A program made the position numbers and the translations under genes. The notes under the pieces are model-generated. The model had not been told where the DNA came from, ran no database searches, and was given only the letters and a program-made list of their open reading frames with translations. A stretch of DNA of 37,692 nt from Armatimonadota bacterium (GTDB lineage Bacteria; Armatimonadota; Fimbriimonadia; Fimbriimonadales; ATM1): positions 1 to 37,692 of the forward strand of contig JADFGT010000017.1 in NCBI GenBank assembly GCA_022567555.1. Direction: 5' to 3'. This document shows positions 10,514 through 19,514 of this stretch, piece after piece (within the stretch, counting starts at the first letter, position 1; every line of letters starts with the position of its first letter).

Positions 10514-13500
10514 TTAGAAGAACCCGACGGACCTTGCGAGTTTCATGTCGTCTCCCTGCGAATGATCGTCGAGGTCTCTCAAGTTGACCTCTCGGTTGTT
10601 GGCGTCTTCCACCACAACCCTTAGGCAGAGACTGCGTAGTTCATTCACCAGAATCTTGAACGATTCGGGAATGCCCGGCTCCATCATCGTTTCCCCTCGG
10701 ACTATGCTTTCGTAGGTTTTCACGCGGCCCATCACGTCGTCGGATTTTATCGTGATGATCTCCTGCAACGTATAGGCTGCGCCGTACGCCTCGAGAGCCC
10801 ACACCTCCATCTCGCCGAAGCGCTGACCGCCGAACTGCGCCTTGCCGCCCAGCGGTTGTTGCGTGACGAGGGAGTAGGGTCCGATGCTGCGAGCATGGAT
10901 CTTGTCGTCGGCGAGATGTTCCAGTTTGAACATGTACATGACGCCGACGGCGACCGGGAATTCGATGTGTTCACCGGTGATGCCGTCCCGAAGGAGGCTC
11001 TTTCCGGTGGATTCGTCAATCCCGGCCCGGACCCACACATTGGTGCGGATCCTGTTGAGTATGGAGCGGTAAACCGAGGCCTCCGCCTTGTGGGGCGGTT
11101 CGTCCTCGATTACCTCGAACTCCGCGTCCGGATCCATTTCAGTTACGCTCATTGCCGGCTCTGCCGCGACGATCTGAGAGATCTCCTCCAGTCGGCTCTT
11201 GCCCAACTTTCGGAGCGAACCTTCAATCTCGTCGAGCATCTCCTGCACAGGCGCGCCTTTTCGAAAGCGCAGGCCAAGCCTGAGTTCCGAATTGACATAC
11301 GCCTGCATAACTGCCTGACGAGTCAACCCAGCGATTCGCGTCAACTCTTGCATCACTTGGTCAGGAGTGCTCCCTTGAAAAGCCGGACAGAGGAACTGAA
11401 CGCCCATCTTTTTTCCGACAAAACCGAGCACGGCTTCAAGCATTTGACCGTCATTCAAACGGCTCGGAACGCCCAGAGGATTGAGCACGATGTCCACCGG
11501 CGTCCCGTCTTGCATGTACGGCAGGTCCTCTTCCGCGACGATGCGGCTAATCACGCCCTTGTTGCCGTGCCGGCCCGCCATTTTGTCGCCCACGGTCAAT
11601 TTGCGCTTCTGCGCGACGTGCACCTGGACGGTCATATTGGTTCCGGCCGGAAGTTCGTCCGCGGGCAACTGCTCCAATTCACCTCCGGTGATTTCGCTCA
11701 CCATCTGCTCTCGCTTCTTGGACTCATGGAAGACCTTGCCGGTCTCCTTGCAGCGGTACTTGTACCGGCTGTACACTTTCACTTCCACGACCGTCCCCCG
11801 TTCGCCGTGGGGCAGGCGGAGCGAGACGTCCCGGGTCTCTTCGGCCTTTTTGCCGAAGATGGCGATTATGAGGCGCTCTTCTGCGGTCAGTTCCATCTGG
11901 CCCTTCGGAGCGACCTTGCCGACCAGAATGTCGAGCGGCCTCACATGAGCGCCGATTCGGATGATGCCGCTCTCATCCAGGTCCTTCAGGGCCTCCTCGC
12001 CCACGTTTGGAATGTCGCGTGTGATCTCCTCCGGTCCGAGTTTGGTGTCCACTGCTTCGGTGTCATGACGCCCGATGTGGATCGAGGTGAACACGTCTTC
12101 TCTAATCAAGCGCTCGCTCACCAGGATCGCGTCCTCGAAGTTGTAGCCCCGCCACGGCATGAACGCTACAACTAGGTTCTTTCCCAGAGCGAGTTGGCCG
12201 TCATCGCACGTCGGGCCGTCAGCGAGCGGTTGGTCCTTCGCGACGCGCTGCCCCGGCCAAACGACCGGCCGGTGCGTAAAACAGGTGGACTTGTTGCTCT
12301 GCTTCGCATGGGAAAGCGCATACCGTTCCACCTCTCCGTTGCCGTCTGTGCGCACAGTGATCTCTTGGGCGGTGACTGACTCCACCTCTCCGGCCACACG
12401 TGCCAACACTGCCGCACCGCTATCGCGCGCGATCCGCCTTTCATATCCTGTGGCCACGATCGGTTTCTCCGACCGCAAGAGGGGAACTGCCTGGCGTTGC
12501 ATGTTCGCGCCCATCAGGGCGCGTGTGCCGTCGTCATGGTTCAAGAATGGAATACATGACGCGGCCACGGAGAATATGACCGACGACGCGTCCTTCAATT
12601 CCACTTCGTTTCGTGGAACTTCCGGATACTCGCGCTGGTACCTCACCTGCACGGAGGCATCGACAAAGCGCCCATTTTCGTCCAATTCCGCGTCGGGCGG
12701 GGCCACCTTGTAGCCGTCCTCTTCGCCGGCGACCAGATAGATGACTTCGTCGGTCACTGTGGCATGTTTGACCACACGGAAAGGCGCATGGAGAAACCCG
12801 TCCTCATCCGCGCGCGCATAAACTGTCAGCTGCTTCATCAGCCCGACATTCGGACCCTCCGGCGTTTCGATTGGGCAGATGCGCCCATACTCGCTCGGCT
12901 GCACTTCGCGCTGGGCATCTGCCACGCCGGCCCGGCCGGAAGTGGCCGTTCTGCGGTCCGGGAGCGTGGAGAGCCGGCGTTTGTTTGAAATCTCGCTGAG
13001 CGGGTTCGTCTGGTCCATGAAGGTGCTTAGGTGGCTGCTGCTGAAGAAACTCCGGATGCTGGCGGTGACCGGCTTCACGCTAAGGATGATTCCAGGGAGG
13101 AGATTGTCCGGGTCGGCGTTGGTCATGCGCTCGCGGGCCACCTTCTCCATGCGGGCGAGTCCCACGCGCATCTGATTAAGAAGAAGTTCGCCGACCGACC
13201 GGATGCGCTTGTTCCGCAAATGGTCAATATTGTCGCCGCTGATCTCCCCGTCATGCAGCCGCGTCAGTTGGCGGATCATCTCGGCCAGGTCTTCCACGGT
13301 GAGGTTGCGCACTTCCAGGGGGACGTCCAGTTCCAGGCGCCGGTTGATCTGCCTGCGGCCTACCCGGCCCAGGTCGTAATGCCTCGGGTCGAAGAAGAGC
13401 GAATACAACTGGTTCTTCGCGTTGTCCTCGCTGGGAGATTCGCCGGGGCGCATCCTGCGGTGCAGGTCCTTGAGCGCCGTTCGCGTGTCCTTGGTCGGGT

Positions 13501-14530
13501 CGACGTCTAATGTGGCCTCTATGAACGGGTTGACTTCCAAGACCTCCAGCTTTGTAATGTTCATGGAGGCGAGTTTCTTGGCGGTGTCTCGGTCCACTCG
13601 GCGGAACGCCTGGATGACGACCTTCTTCCCGTCCTCGACCTTCCTGAGAACTCGCTTGCCGAACAATTCCTTCTCCGTGGGCGACTTCAACGTGAGCTGC
13701 CTGCCGAACGCGAATAGGAGTTCCTCGTTCGATGCTGCCGGCGTCGAGACGAGGACCTGCTGTTCGAGGAGGCCCTTGGAGAGGCTCTTCAGGAGGTCTG
13801 CGGTTACGACAGCGCCTTCATCGGCCAGAACCTCTCCTGTGCCGGGGTCCACAAGGGGCTCGGCGAAGCGCCGGTGCAGCGAGTCTTTGAGCGGCCGGTG
13901 CACTGGGTGCCGCGCCTGGCTCATGGCGCAGAACGCCTTCATCAGTTGTGTGAGCGGAATTCGCTTGCTCTGGTTCAGCGTCACCTGAAGCACGTAATTG
14001 GGCTCCAGTTCACCGACTTCCAGCCATTTGCCCTGGTTGGGAAGCACCTCTGCCCAGAGCGGCAGGCGGTGCATGAGTACGTGCTTCAGCTCCCATCGGG
14101 TCGCCTGCTGCGGCTCGTCGAAGAAGTAGACGCCTGGGCTGCGGCTGAGCTGCGAGACTATGACGCGCTCCCGGCCGTTTATGACGAAGGTGCCTTGGTC
14201 CGTCATCAAGGGCAGGTCGCCCAAGTAGACTTCCGACTCGATGACCTCGCGGTCCTTGCCGCCGAGCCGGACCGATACCTTCATGGGGGCCTCGAAGGTC
14301 ACGTCCCGGTCTCGACACTCCTCCAACGGGTACTTGGGTTCCCCGAGAGAGAAGTCCAGGAACTCGATGTAGTTCGTCCGGGTGAAATCCCAGATCGGGG
14401 AGAAGCTTCTCAGCAGTTGCGGCAGTCCGTTTTCGAGGAAGTATCCGTACGAGTTCAGTTGCAATTCGATAAGATTGGGCACCTCGAGGGCCTGGTCGAG
14501 GCCCCCCAGGGTATGTTTGATCTGCTTCAT
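10514..14530 (-). CDS. rpoB: DNA-directed RNA polymerase subunit beta RpoB
   Basis: RpoB is the 1338-residue beta subunit of RNA polymerase. The family is clear from GTFVINGRERVIVSQLSRSPG, CPIETPEGPNVGLMKQL, GYNFEDAILVSERL, KMAGRHGNKGVIS and the C-terminal SRSIGPYSLV-type region (HARSIGPYSLVTQQPLGGKAQ). The rifampicin-pocket cluster reads FMDQTNPLSEISNKRR. Compared with E. coli it has Thr at the Gln513 position (T503) and Asn at His526 (N516). The normally near-invariant GPGGLTRERAGFEVRDVH is replaced by a longer, different segment, at residues 524-544. The ATG at 14530 has a GGAGG five bases upstream. The gene is the first of its operon, with no rplJ or rplL before it. Confidence 0.98.
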   Translation of the reverse strand: MKQIKHTLGGLDQALEVPNLIELQLNSYGYFLENGLPQLLRSFSPIWDFTRTNYIEFLDFSLGEPKYPLEECRDRDVTFEAPMKVSVRLGGKDREVIESEVYLGDLPLMTDQGTFVINGRERVIVSQLSRSPGVYFFDEPQQATRWELKHVLMHRLPLWAEVLPNQGKWLEVGELEPNYVLQVTLNQSKRIPLTQLMKAFCAMSQARHPVHRPLKDSLHRRFAEPLVDPGTGEVLADEGAVVTADLLKSLSKGLLEQQVLVSTPAASNEELLFAFGRQLTLKSPTEKELFGKRVLRKVEDGKKVVIQAFRRVDRDTAKKLASMNITKLEVLEVNPFIEATLDVDPTKDTRTALKDLHRRMRPGESPSEDNAKNQLYSLFFDPRHYDLGRVGRRQINRRLELDVPLEVRNLTVEDLAEMIRQLTRLHDGEISGDNIDHLRNKRIRSVGELLLNQMRVGLARMEKVARERMTNADPDNLLPGIILSVKPVTASIRSFFSSSHLSTFMDQTNPLSEISNKRRLSTLPDRRTATSGRAGVADAQREVQPSEYGRICPIETPEGPNVGLMKQLTVYARADEDGFLHAPFRVVKHATVTDEVIYLVAGEEDGYKVAPPDAELDENGRFVDASVQVRYQREYPEVPRNEVELKDASSVIFSVAASCIPFLNHDDGTRALMGANMQRQAVPLLRSEKPIVATGYERRIARDSGAAVLARVAGEVESVTAQEITVRTDGNGEVERYALSHAKQSNKSTCFTHRPVVWPGQRVAKDQPLADGPTCDDGQLALGKNLVVAFMPWRGYNFEDAILVSERLIREDVFTSIHIGRHDTEAVDTKLGPEEITRDIPNVGEEALKDLDESGIIRIGAHVRPLDILVGKVAPKGQMELTAEERLIIAIFGKKAEETRDVSLRLPHGERGTVVEVKVYSRYKYRCKETGKVFHESKKREQMVSEITGGELEQLPADELPAGTNMTVQVHVAQKRKLTVGDKMAGRHGNKGVISRIVAEEDLPYMQDGTPVDIVLNPLGVPSRLNDGQMLEAVLGFVGKKMGVQFLCPAFQGSTPDQVMQELTRIAGLTRQAVMQAYVNSELRLGLRFRKGAPVQEMLDEIEGSLRKLGKSRLEEISQIVAAEPAMSVTEMDPDAEFEVIEDEPPHKAEASVYRSILNRIRTNVWVRAGIDESTGKSLLRDGITGEHIEFPVAVGVMYMFKLEHLADDKIHARSIGPYSLVTQQPLGGKAQFGGQRFGEMEVWALEAYGAAYTLQEIITIKSDDVMGRVKTYESIVRGETMMEPGIPESFKILVNELRSLCLRVVVEDANNREVNLRDLDDHSQGDDMKLARSVGFF

Positions 14531-14563
14531 TCAGCCCTCCCGGCAGGTTGGCAACAATCTGTC

Positions 14564-14592
14564 ATGATACCCCACTCGGCTACGCATGTCAA
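14564..14592 (-). promoter_or_regulatory. Sigma-70 promoter of the rpoB operon
   Basis: On the minus strand a perfect TTGACA -35 box (14587-14592) is separated by exactly 17 bases from a TATCAT -10 box (14564-14569). Transcription should begin near 14557, giving a leader of about 27 bases that contains the GGAGG before rpoB. It is the best promoter in the window and explains how rpoB is expressed without upstream ribosomal protein genes. Confidence 0.85.
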
Positions 14593-14682
14593 GGATTTGG
14601 GCGTCGTATTCAGCCCCTTCACTGGGTTGAGGCGCCGGCCATAATGAGAAATAGGAGGTCGGCGGGGCCCATATCAGTCGGC

Positions 14683-15906
14683 ATGACATTCTTACGTGTT
14701 GCGGTCGTTACGCTTGGGCTGCTGCCCGTCGTGGCGCCCGCAGGGGGGTTCTATGTGGTGCGGGTCGGCCTGGTGAGCATGGGCGATCCTCAGCAGTTCA
14801 CCTTGTCTTCCGACCGCCCGTTCGGCGCCTACGAGGCAGGCAGCCAAGACCTGATTGCACAGTGGCCCGCTATGGCCGAGGCCGCAATCAGCGCCGAAGG
14901 TGACCGTGTTCGGTTAGCCGGCCGGTCGTTCCAGGCGGTCTATTTCAGTTCGGAGGGCCCGCTGCTCCGGCTCGCGGGGCCGGCGAGGACCCGGCGGTAC
15001 CGGGGCTGGATTCACATCGCTTCGAGGGAGGGGCGCCTGCAAGCCGTCAACGAGGTGAATCTGGAGACTTATCTTATGGGCGTTGTGCCGTGCGAGATGC
15101 GCTCCGGCGCTCATCCGCAGGCGCTTAGGGCGCAAGCCGTGGCCTGCCGAACCTATGTGTTGCGGCGCATGGAGGCGTTTCGGGACCAGGGGTTTGACGT
15201 GGACGACACGACGCGATGCCAGACGTACAGGGGCGCCGGCGCGGAGGACCCGCGCGCGAACGAGGCGATCCGGCTAACGTCGAATCAGATTCTTGTTTAT
15301 GGGGGCCTTCCCATTCAGGCGCTTTACAGTTCGGTGAGCGGAGGGGTCACAGCCTCGGCATCAGAGGCATTCGGCAGCGTCGGTGAGCCTTATCTGGTCA
15401 GCGTTCGAGACCTGGACGAGAATGGGGAGCCATACGCCAGGGGCGCGCCATATATGCGATGGACGTGTACCTTCGAGCGACCCCGGATCGCGTCGCTCAT
15501 GAAGGAGGCGGGCCACGACGTCGGACCTGTGCGGCGGATCGAGACCGTCGAGCGAAGCGAGAGCGGGCGCGTACGCCAGGTGCGCGTCACGGGCGATCTG
15601 GGAGCCGTTACGCTTCGTGGGGACGCGCTGCGCAGGCTGCTCGGAGTGAACGATCTGAGGAGCACGCTGTTCGAAATCAGCGCCACGGGGACCGGCTGGC
15701 GGTTCGACGGCAAAGGCTGGGGGCACGGCGTGGGCATGTGCCAGGCAGGGGCGGAGGGCCGCGCGCGCGCCGGACAGACTTACCGGCAGATCTTGGCCGC
15801 CTATTACGTAGGTGCGGAAGTCATCACCGTTCCCGGGTCGGCCCTGAAAACGGCCGCGCGCGGCAGCGTTGTCCAGCGCCGGAAGTTCCATCGGTCCGGG
15901 GGATGA
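14683..15906 (+). CDS. SpoIID/LytB domain protein, secreted
   Basis: Members of this family degrade or remodel peptidoglycan; B. subtilis SpoIID is a lytic transglycosylase acting on denuded glycan and LytB is an amidase enhancer. The 407-residue protein begins with a signal peptide (MTFLRVAVVTLGLLPVVAPAGG). The SpoIID core follows, with VNLETYLMGVVPCEM, HPQALRAQAVACRTYVL, CQTYRG, YSSVSGGVTASASEAFG and the C-terminal WGHGVGMCQAGAEGRA. All are conserved family motifs, and the Glu of VVPCEM corresponds to the catalytic position. An in-frame ATG at 14644 would add 13 residues including basic ones; neither start has an ideally spaced ribosome site. The gene is divergent from rpoB and 29 bases ahead of the proline dehydrogenase gene. 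Confidence 0.9.
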   Translation: MTFLRVAVVTLGLLPVVAPAGGFYVVRVGLVSMGDPQQFTLSSDRPFGAYEAGSQDLIAQWPAMAEAAISAEGDRVRLAGRSFQAVYFSSEGPLLRLAGPARTRRYRGWIHIASREGRLQAVNEVNLETYLMGVVPCEMRSGAHPQALRAQAVACRTYVLRRMEAFRDQGFDVDDTTRCQTYRGAGAEDPRANEAIRLTSNQILVYGGLPIQALYSSVSGGVTASASEAFGSVGEPYLVSVRDLDENGEPYARGAPYMRWTCTFERPRIASLMKEAGHDVGPVRRIETVERSESGRVRQVRVTGDLGAVTLRGDALRRLLGVNDLRSTLFEISATGTGWRFDGKGWGHGVGMCQAGAEGRARAGQTYRQILAAYYVGAEVITVPGSALKTAARGSVVQRRKFHRSGG

Positions 15907-15935
15907 CCTTGCGGTAGTATGGCGGCCACGCTTCC

Positions 15936-16877
15936 ATGCCGCGCACTTTCCGTTCGCTCATCCTGTCGGTTGCCGCCCGGTCCTGGGTCGAGCGATTCGT
16001 GCGAAAGAGCCGGATCACCCGGGGTGTCGTGCGCCGTTTCGTGGCGGGCGATTCGCTGTCGGAGGCTATCGCGGCGGCCGAAGTTTCGGTCCGGCGTGGG
16101 TTCACGGTGAGCCTGGACTTTCTGGGCGAGCACACCTCGGCCGAAGAAGACGCAGAGCTCGCCGCCATGGAATACGGCCGGCTGTTGGAGGCCGCCGGTT
16201 CGTCGCCGGAGCACGGGGGCTGGCAGCCGGAGCGGATCAACATCTCCGTAAAACTGTCTCAATTGGGCCTCGACTTCGACAGCGACGGGTGCTGCCGGCG
16301 CTTGTGTTCGCTGCTGGACCAGGCGCAGGCGCGGCGGCAGTTCGTTCGGATTGACATGGAGAGCAGCCCCACCATTGACCGCACGCTCGAATGTTTTTGG
16401 ATCGCCCGCGAACGGTACGACAACGTTGGGGCGGTGCTTCAGTCAATGCTGCACAGGACCCCGGACGATTTGGACGCACTGGTTAAAAAAGGTGTGCGTG
16501 TGCGCTTGGTGAAGGGCGCTTATCAGGAGGGTCCGGACGTTGCGTACAGGGACAAGAGGGACACCGACAGCGCCTATATTGAAATGGCGCGGAAATTGGC
16601 GCTGGACGGCATCTATCCGGCATTCGCCACGCATGACCTCAGGATCATCCAGAAGATAATCGGGTTCGCGGAGGAGAAGGGGATTGGGCGTGGTCGCTTC
16701 GAGTTTCAGATGCTGTATGGCGTCCGGCGCGATCTGCAGGAAGCCTTGAGAAAGCGCGGATACATCGTACGCGTCTACATTCCTTACGGCGCGAGTTGGT
16801 ACCCATACTTCACGCGCCGCCTGGCTGAGCGTCCGGCCAACCTGTTCTTCTTCATGCGAAGCCTATTAGGCCGGTGA
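15936..16877 (+). CDS. Proline dehydrogenase (monofunctional)
   Basis: This FAD enzyme oxidises L-proline to delta-1-pyrroline-5-carboxylate and passes electrons to the quinone pool. The 313-residue length fits the stand-alone bacterial PRODH type, not the fused PutA. Family signatures are ISVKLSQLG (103-111), RLVKGAY (190-196), FEFQMLYGVR (255-264) and YIPYGASWYPYFTRRLAERP (281-300), which hold the flavin and substrate contacts. No pyrroline-5-carboxylate dehydrogenase gene is visible nearby. The ATG at 15936 has no clear Shine-Dalgarno sequence. A TAGTAT hexamer at 15915-15920 could act as a -10 giving a very short leader. Confidence 0.95.
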   Translation: MPRTFRSLILSVAARSWVERFVRKSRITRGVVRRFVAGDSLSEAIAAAEVSVRRGFTVSLDFLGEHTSAEEDAELAAMEYGRLLEAAGSSPEHGGWQPERINISVKLSQLGLDFDSDGCCRRLCSLLDQAQARRQFVRIDMESSPTIDRTLECFWIARERYDNVGAVLQSMLHRTPDDLDALVKKGVRVRLVKGAYQEGPDVAYRDKRDTDSAYIEMARKLALDGIYPAFATHDLRIIQKIIGFAEEKGIGRGRFEFQMLYGVRRDLQEALRKRGYIVRVYIPYGASWYPYFTRRLAERPANLFFFMRSLLGR

Positions 16878-16932
16878 CGTGGCGCTGCCCGGGAAGGGGT
16901 CGGCCGCGGAGGCGGGCTCTGCTGCGGAGGCG

Positions 16933-17724
16933 CTAACGCAGTTCTGCGAAATGGAACACAGTGGGAACGCGGCTCCGGAATCGGACGGCCGTATGCATCT
17001 CCATAACGGCCTGCGCCCGGCGATCCAGTTCTTCGAGGGCGCGTTTTTCGCGCTCTCCGATCTCCGTGTCGCGAGCCGAGACCGGACCCATCAGTTTCGA
17101 CGAGTCCCCGGTGTCCCTCAGGCCGAGGATGTGACCGAGCTCATGGGCCACCGCGCGCTTGACCTCCGAGGTCGTCATCGAGCGGCCGTTGGGCCGGATG
17201 TTGGCTATCTGGACACTCCCCCGGATCGAAAACGTTGCTTTCCCGGCGGACTTGCGGACCGTACGCTTCCATGAGACCTTGCCCGCCAGCCGTCTGCCGG
17301 AGGACTGAATCCTGTCCACAAACCGGACGACGACGTCGGCCTGGGACAGGCGGCTGACCTCTTCGAACGGGGATCCGGGCACCGAGCGGTTCCACTCGTT
17401 CAGAGCGGCCCTCGCGCCCTTTCTCAATCGGGATGCGCGCCGCCGGCCGTGCCCGCTCGTGTCGATGTAGATTCTCACGCGTTCGGGAACGGCGGCCGCC
17501 TGGGCGCGGGCCGCGGCCCGCTCGGGGTCGCCATAGGCCATCTCGACCAGGGCCAGGCCCAGTTGGGAGCGAATCGGCTCGCTCACGACTTCGGTGAACT
17601 CAGGCGACGGCTCCGGGCTCAGCGTGAGCGTCGGTTCGCCGCCGACGCCCGTCGAGGCGGCCGGCGCCGCACCTATCAACAGGAGCGCTCCGTGCGCAAG
17701 ACCGATCCGAAAGAGATGTTTCAA
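16933..17724 (-). CDS. Matrixin-like secreted zinc metalloprotease
   Basis: The sequence VAHELGHILGLRDTGDSSKLM contains HExxHxxGxxD, with His at about 194 and 198 and Asp at 204, followed by a methionine as expected for a Met-turn. That arrangement is typical of metzincin proteases, with Asp rather than His as third ligand. I chose the TTG at 17724 because GGAGG lies six bases upstream (17731-17735) and the protein then begins with a clean signal peptide (MKHLFRIGLAHGALLLIGAAPAAS). A GTG at 17796 would add 24 residues that look unlike an export signal. The proregion contains an Ala/Glu-rich stretch, and the catalytic half is basic. The gene is convergent with the proline dehydrogenase gene. 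Substrate unknown. Confidence 0.8.
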   Translation of the reverse strand: MKHLFRIGLAHGALLLIGAAPAASTGVGGEPTLTLSPEPSPEFTEVVSEPIRSQLGLALVEMAYGDPERAAARAQAAAVPERVRIYIDTSGHGRRRASRLRKGARAALNEWNRSVPGSPFEEVSRLSQADVVVRFVDRIQSSGRRLAGKVSWKRTVRKSAGKATFSIRGSVQIANIRPNGRSMTTSEVKRAVAHELGHILGLRDTGDSSKLMGPVSARDTEIGEREKRALEELDRRAQAVMEMHTAVRFRSRVPTVFHFAELR

Positions 17725-17944
17725 TAGACGCCTCCGCGCGACACGGCCCTCGGCCGATGTGTCCGCGGCTTCGGGCAGGGACCCGTGGTCCTCCACGTTC
17801 TAATTATCGGTTCCGCGCTTTGCCGCCGTCAGCGCCGGTAAAAGAACCTGGTAGGTTCAAACAGAGCCCGCGTGGAAGCGGCTATCGGGGTTCGGATGAC
17901 GGCCGTTCGGGTCGTCTGGGGTGCTCTTGAGGGGAGCGGGCCGG

Positions 17945-18895
17945 TTACAGCGCCCGAAGCCGGGCCGCTGTTTCCTCCGGCAGGGTGTCGTTGATGAACA
18001 CGCCGCAGGCGGCCTCGCTTCCCGCCAGGTACTTCAGTTTGTCCGCAGTCCGATAGGGCGGGTTGAGCTCGACGATCAGCCACGTGTAGTCGGCCTCGTG
18101 CTGGAACAGGCTCATGATGTAGGGCATGGAGAACCCGAACAGGCGGTCGAGTTTCTGCGTTACCACGCGGAGGCCTTCGGCCAGGCCGTCGAGCCCGGTG
18201 TCGTCGAGCGCGCGCAGGTTCGGGACATGGGACTTGGGTGCCAGGTGTGTCTCGTACGGATAGCGCGCGAAGGTGGGAACGACCGCAATCCAAGCGTCCG
18301 ATTCCCATACGACCCGCCGCCCGTCCTTCGTTTCCTCGGCAAGCCAATCCTGGGCAAGCCGTGTGCCCCGGCGCTCGAAGTGCCGGCGCTCGGCGTCCAG
18401 CCTGTTGCCGATAGCGCGGGGGATGAACGGGTAAGCGTAAATCTGGCCGTGCGGATGGCTCAACGTCACGCCTATCTCTTTTCCCTTGTTCTCAAAAATA
18501 TATACGTAGCGGACGGTTGGCCTTGCGATGAGGTCGATGTAGCGGTCGCGCCACACGCGCACCAGTTTTCGAATCTGTCTGAGCGGAAGGCCGGCGAGTG
18601 TCGCGTCATGGTCCGGGCTGTAACAGACAACCTCGCACACGCCGTCGCTCGGACGCGCCGGGATCAGGTCCGAGCCGCCGACTTCCGGCGGGAGCGGCGG
18701 AGTGCGCAAACTTGGGAACTTGTTCTCGAAAACGGCGATCTCATAATTGTCGCACGGGATCTCGGTGGGCGGTCCACCGGGCTTCGTGGGGCACAGGGGG
18801 CAGAATCCTTCGGGCGGGAAGAAGGTGCGCTCCTGCCGGTGGGTCGCAGTAACCACCCACTCGCCGAGGAACGGATGCCAGCGCAGTTCAGACAC
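17945..18895 (-). CDS. galT: Galactose-1-phosphate uridylyltransferase
   Basis: GalT swaps UMP between UDP-glucose and galactose-1-phosphate in the Leloir pathway. The 316-residue protein has the zinc pair FCPLC (C32, C35), NKFPSLR, and the nucleophile motif SHPHGQIYAYP, with HPH at 147-149 carrying the histidine that is uridylylated. The C-terminal half has HFEVVPTFARYPYETHLAPK-like features (VVPTFARYPYETHLAPKSH) and HEADYTWLIVELNPPYR. The start is GTG at 18895; an in-frame TGA lies just upstream, so no longer form exists. It follows leuD by 15 bases and is probably co-transcribed, although the pathways are unrelated. No galK or galE is in the window. Some relatives act on other sugar phosphates. 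Confidence 0.92.
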   Translation of the reverse strand: MSELRWHPFLGEWVVTATHRQERTFFPPEGFCPLCPTKPGGPPTEIPCDNYEIAVFENKFPSLRTPPLPPEVGGSDLIPARPSDGVCEVVCYSPDHDATLAGLPLRQIRKLVRVWRDRYIDLIARPTVRYVYIFENKGKEIGVTLSHPHGQIYAYPFIPRAIGNRLDAERRHFERRGTRLAQDWLAEETKDGRRVVWESDAWIAVVPTFARYPYETHLAPKSHVPNLRALDDTGLDGLAEGLRVVTQKLDRLFGFSMPYIMSLFQHEADYTWLIVELNPPYRTADKLKYLAGSEAACGVFINDTLPEETAARLRAL

Positions 18896-18910
18896 GTTGC
18901 TTGTTGGCGC

Positions 18911-19507
18911 TCATTTTCGGCGCGGCGGTATCCAGGGTCCGCGCTGCCGTTCGTAGGCCGCTATCTTTTCTTCGTGTTGGAGCGTGCTGCCGATTAGGTC
19001 GAGCCCTTCCATGAGCGCCTTCTTTGTGGCAGCGTTAATGTCGAACCGCATGACCTCTCCGTTCAGGAGCACGGTTTGGGCCGGCAGGTCAATGGACACC
19101 TCCGCTCCGCTGCCTGCGTCGGCGAGTTTCCGGTGCTCGCCGGGCGGCAGTTCGACAAGCAGTAGGCCGTTGATGGTCGCGTTTTGGCGGAAGATATCGC
19201 TGAAACCGGTCACGCGTTCGGTTTTCTGCGCGATGACGGCTCTGAAACCGGCCTGCTGAATCGCCCACACCGCGTGTTCGCGGCTGCTGCCGCAGCCGAA
19301 GTTCTCACCCACGACCAGCACCGACGCGCCCTTCGCTTCCGGCCGGTCCAATGGGAAGTCCGGGCCGCGAACGTCCGCGAACAACTGTTCGCCGTATCCG
19401 GTGCGGTCCACGCGGCTTAGGAACCGGGCCGGGATGATCCGGTCGGTGTCCATGTTCGGCTGGTCCAGGACGGCGGTGCGCCCGGAATGCGTAAGGAACG
19501 GCTCCAT
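18911..19507 (-). CDS. leuD: 3-isopropylmalate dehydratase small subunit LeuD
   Basis: LeuD with LeuC isomerises 2-isopropylmalate to 3-isopropylmalate in leucine synthesis. The 198-residue protein shows the swivelling-domain signature VGENFGCGSSREHAVWAIQQAGFRA-like block (GENFGCGSSREHAVWAI), the N-terminal MDTDRIIPARFL and GFSDIFRQNATINGLLLVEL. Two ATGs are possible, 19513 and 19507. I prefer 19507 because an extended -10 element (TGCTACAAT, 19515-19523) places the transcript start at or next to that ATG, making the mRNA leaderless. No Shine-Dalgarno sequence is present. LeuC is not encoded in this window. galT follows. Confidence 0.95.
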   Translation of the reverse strand: MEPFLTHSGRTAVLDQPNMDTDRIIPARFLSRVDRTGYGEQLFADVRGPDFPLDRPEAKGASVLVVGENFGCGSSREHAVWAIQQAGFRAVIAQKTERVTGFSDIFRQNATINGLLLVELPPGEHRKLADAGSGAEVSIDLPAQTVLLNGEVMRFDINAATKKALMEGLDLIGSTLQHEEKIAAYERQRGPWIPPRRK

Positions 19508-19514
19508 CGCCATG

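Noticed and set aside
10856-12175. 439-codon plus-strand frame within rpoB
   Set aside because: Same reason: fully inside rpoB on the other strand, with no protein-like motif.
12895-12965. Double frameshift in rpoB explaining the odd fork-loop sequence
   Set aside because: I read the other two frames through this stretch; neither restores GPGGLTRERAGFEVRDVH, so in-frame divergence is more likely.
15936-16877. Fused PutA (proline utilisation A)
   Set aside because: The protein stops after the PRODH domain at 313 residues and no aldehyde dehydrogenase domain follows.
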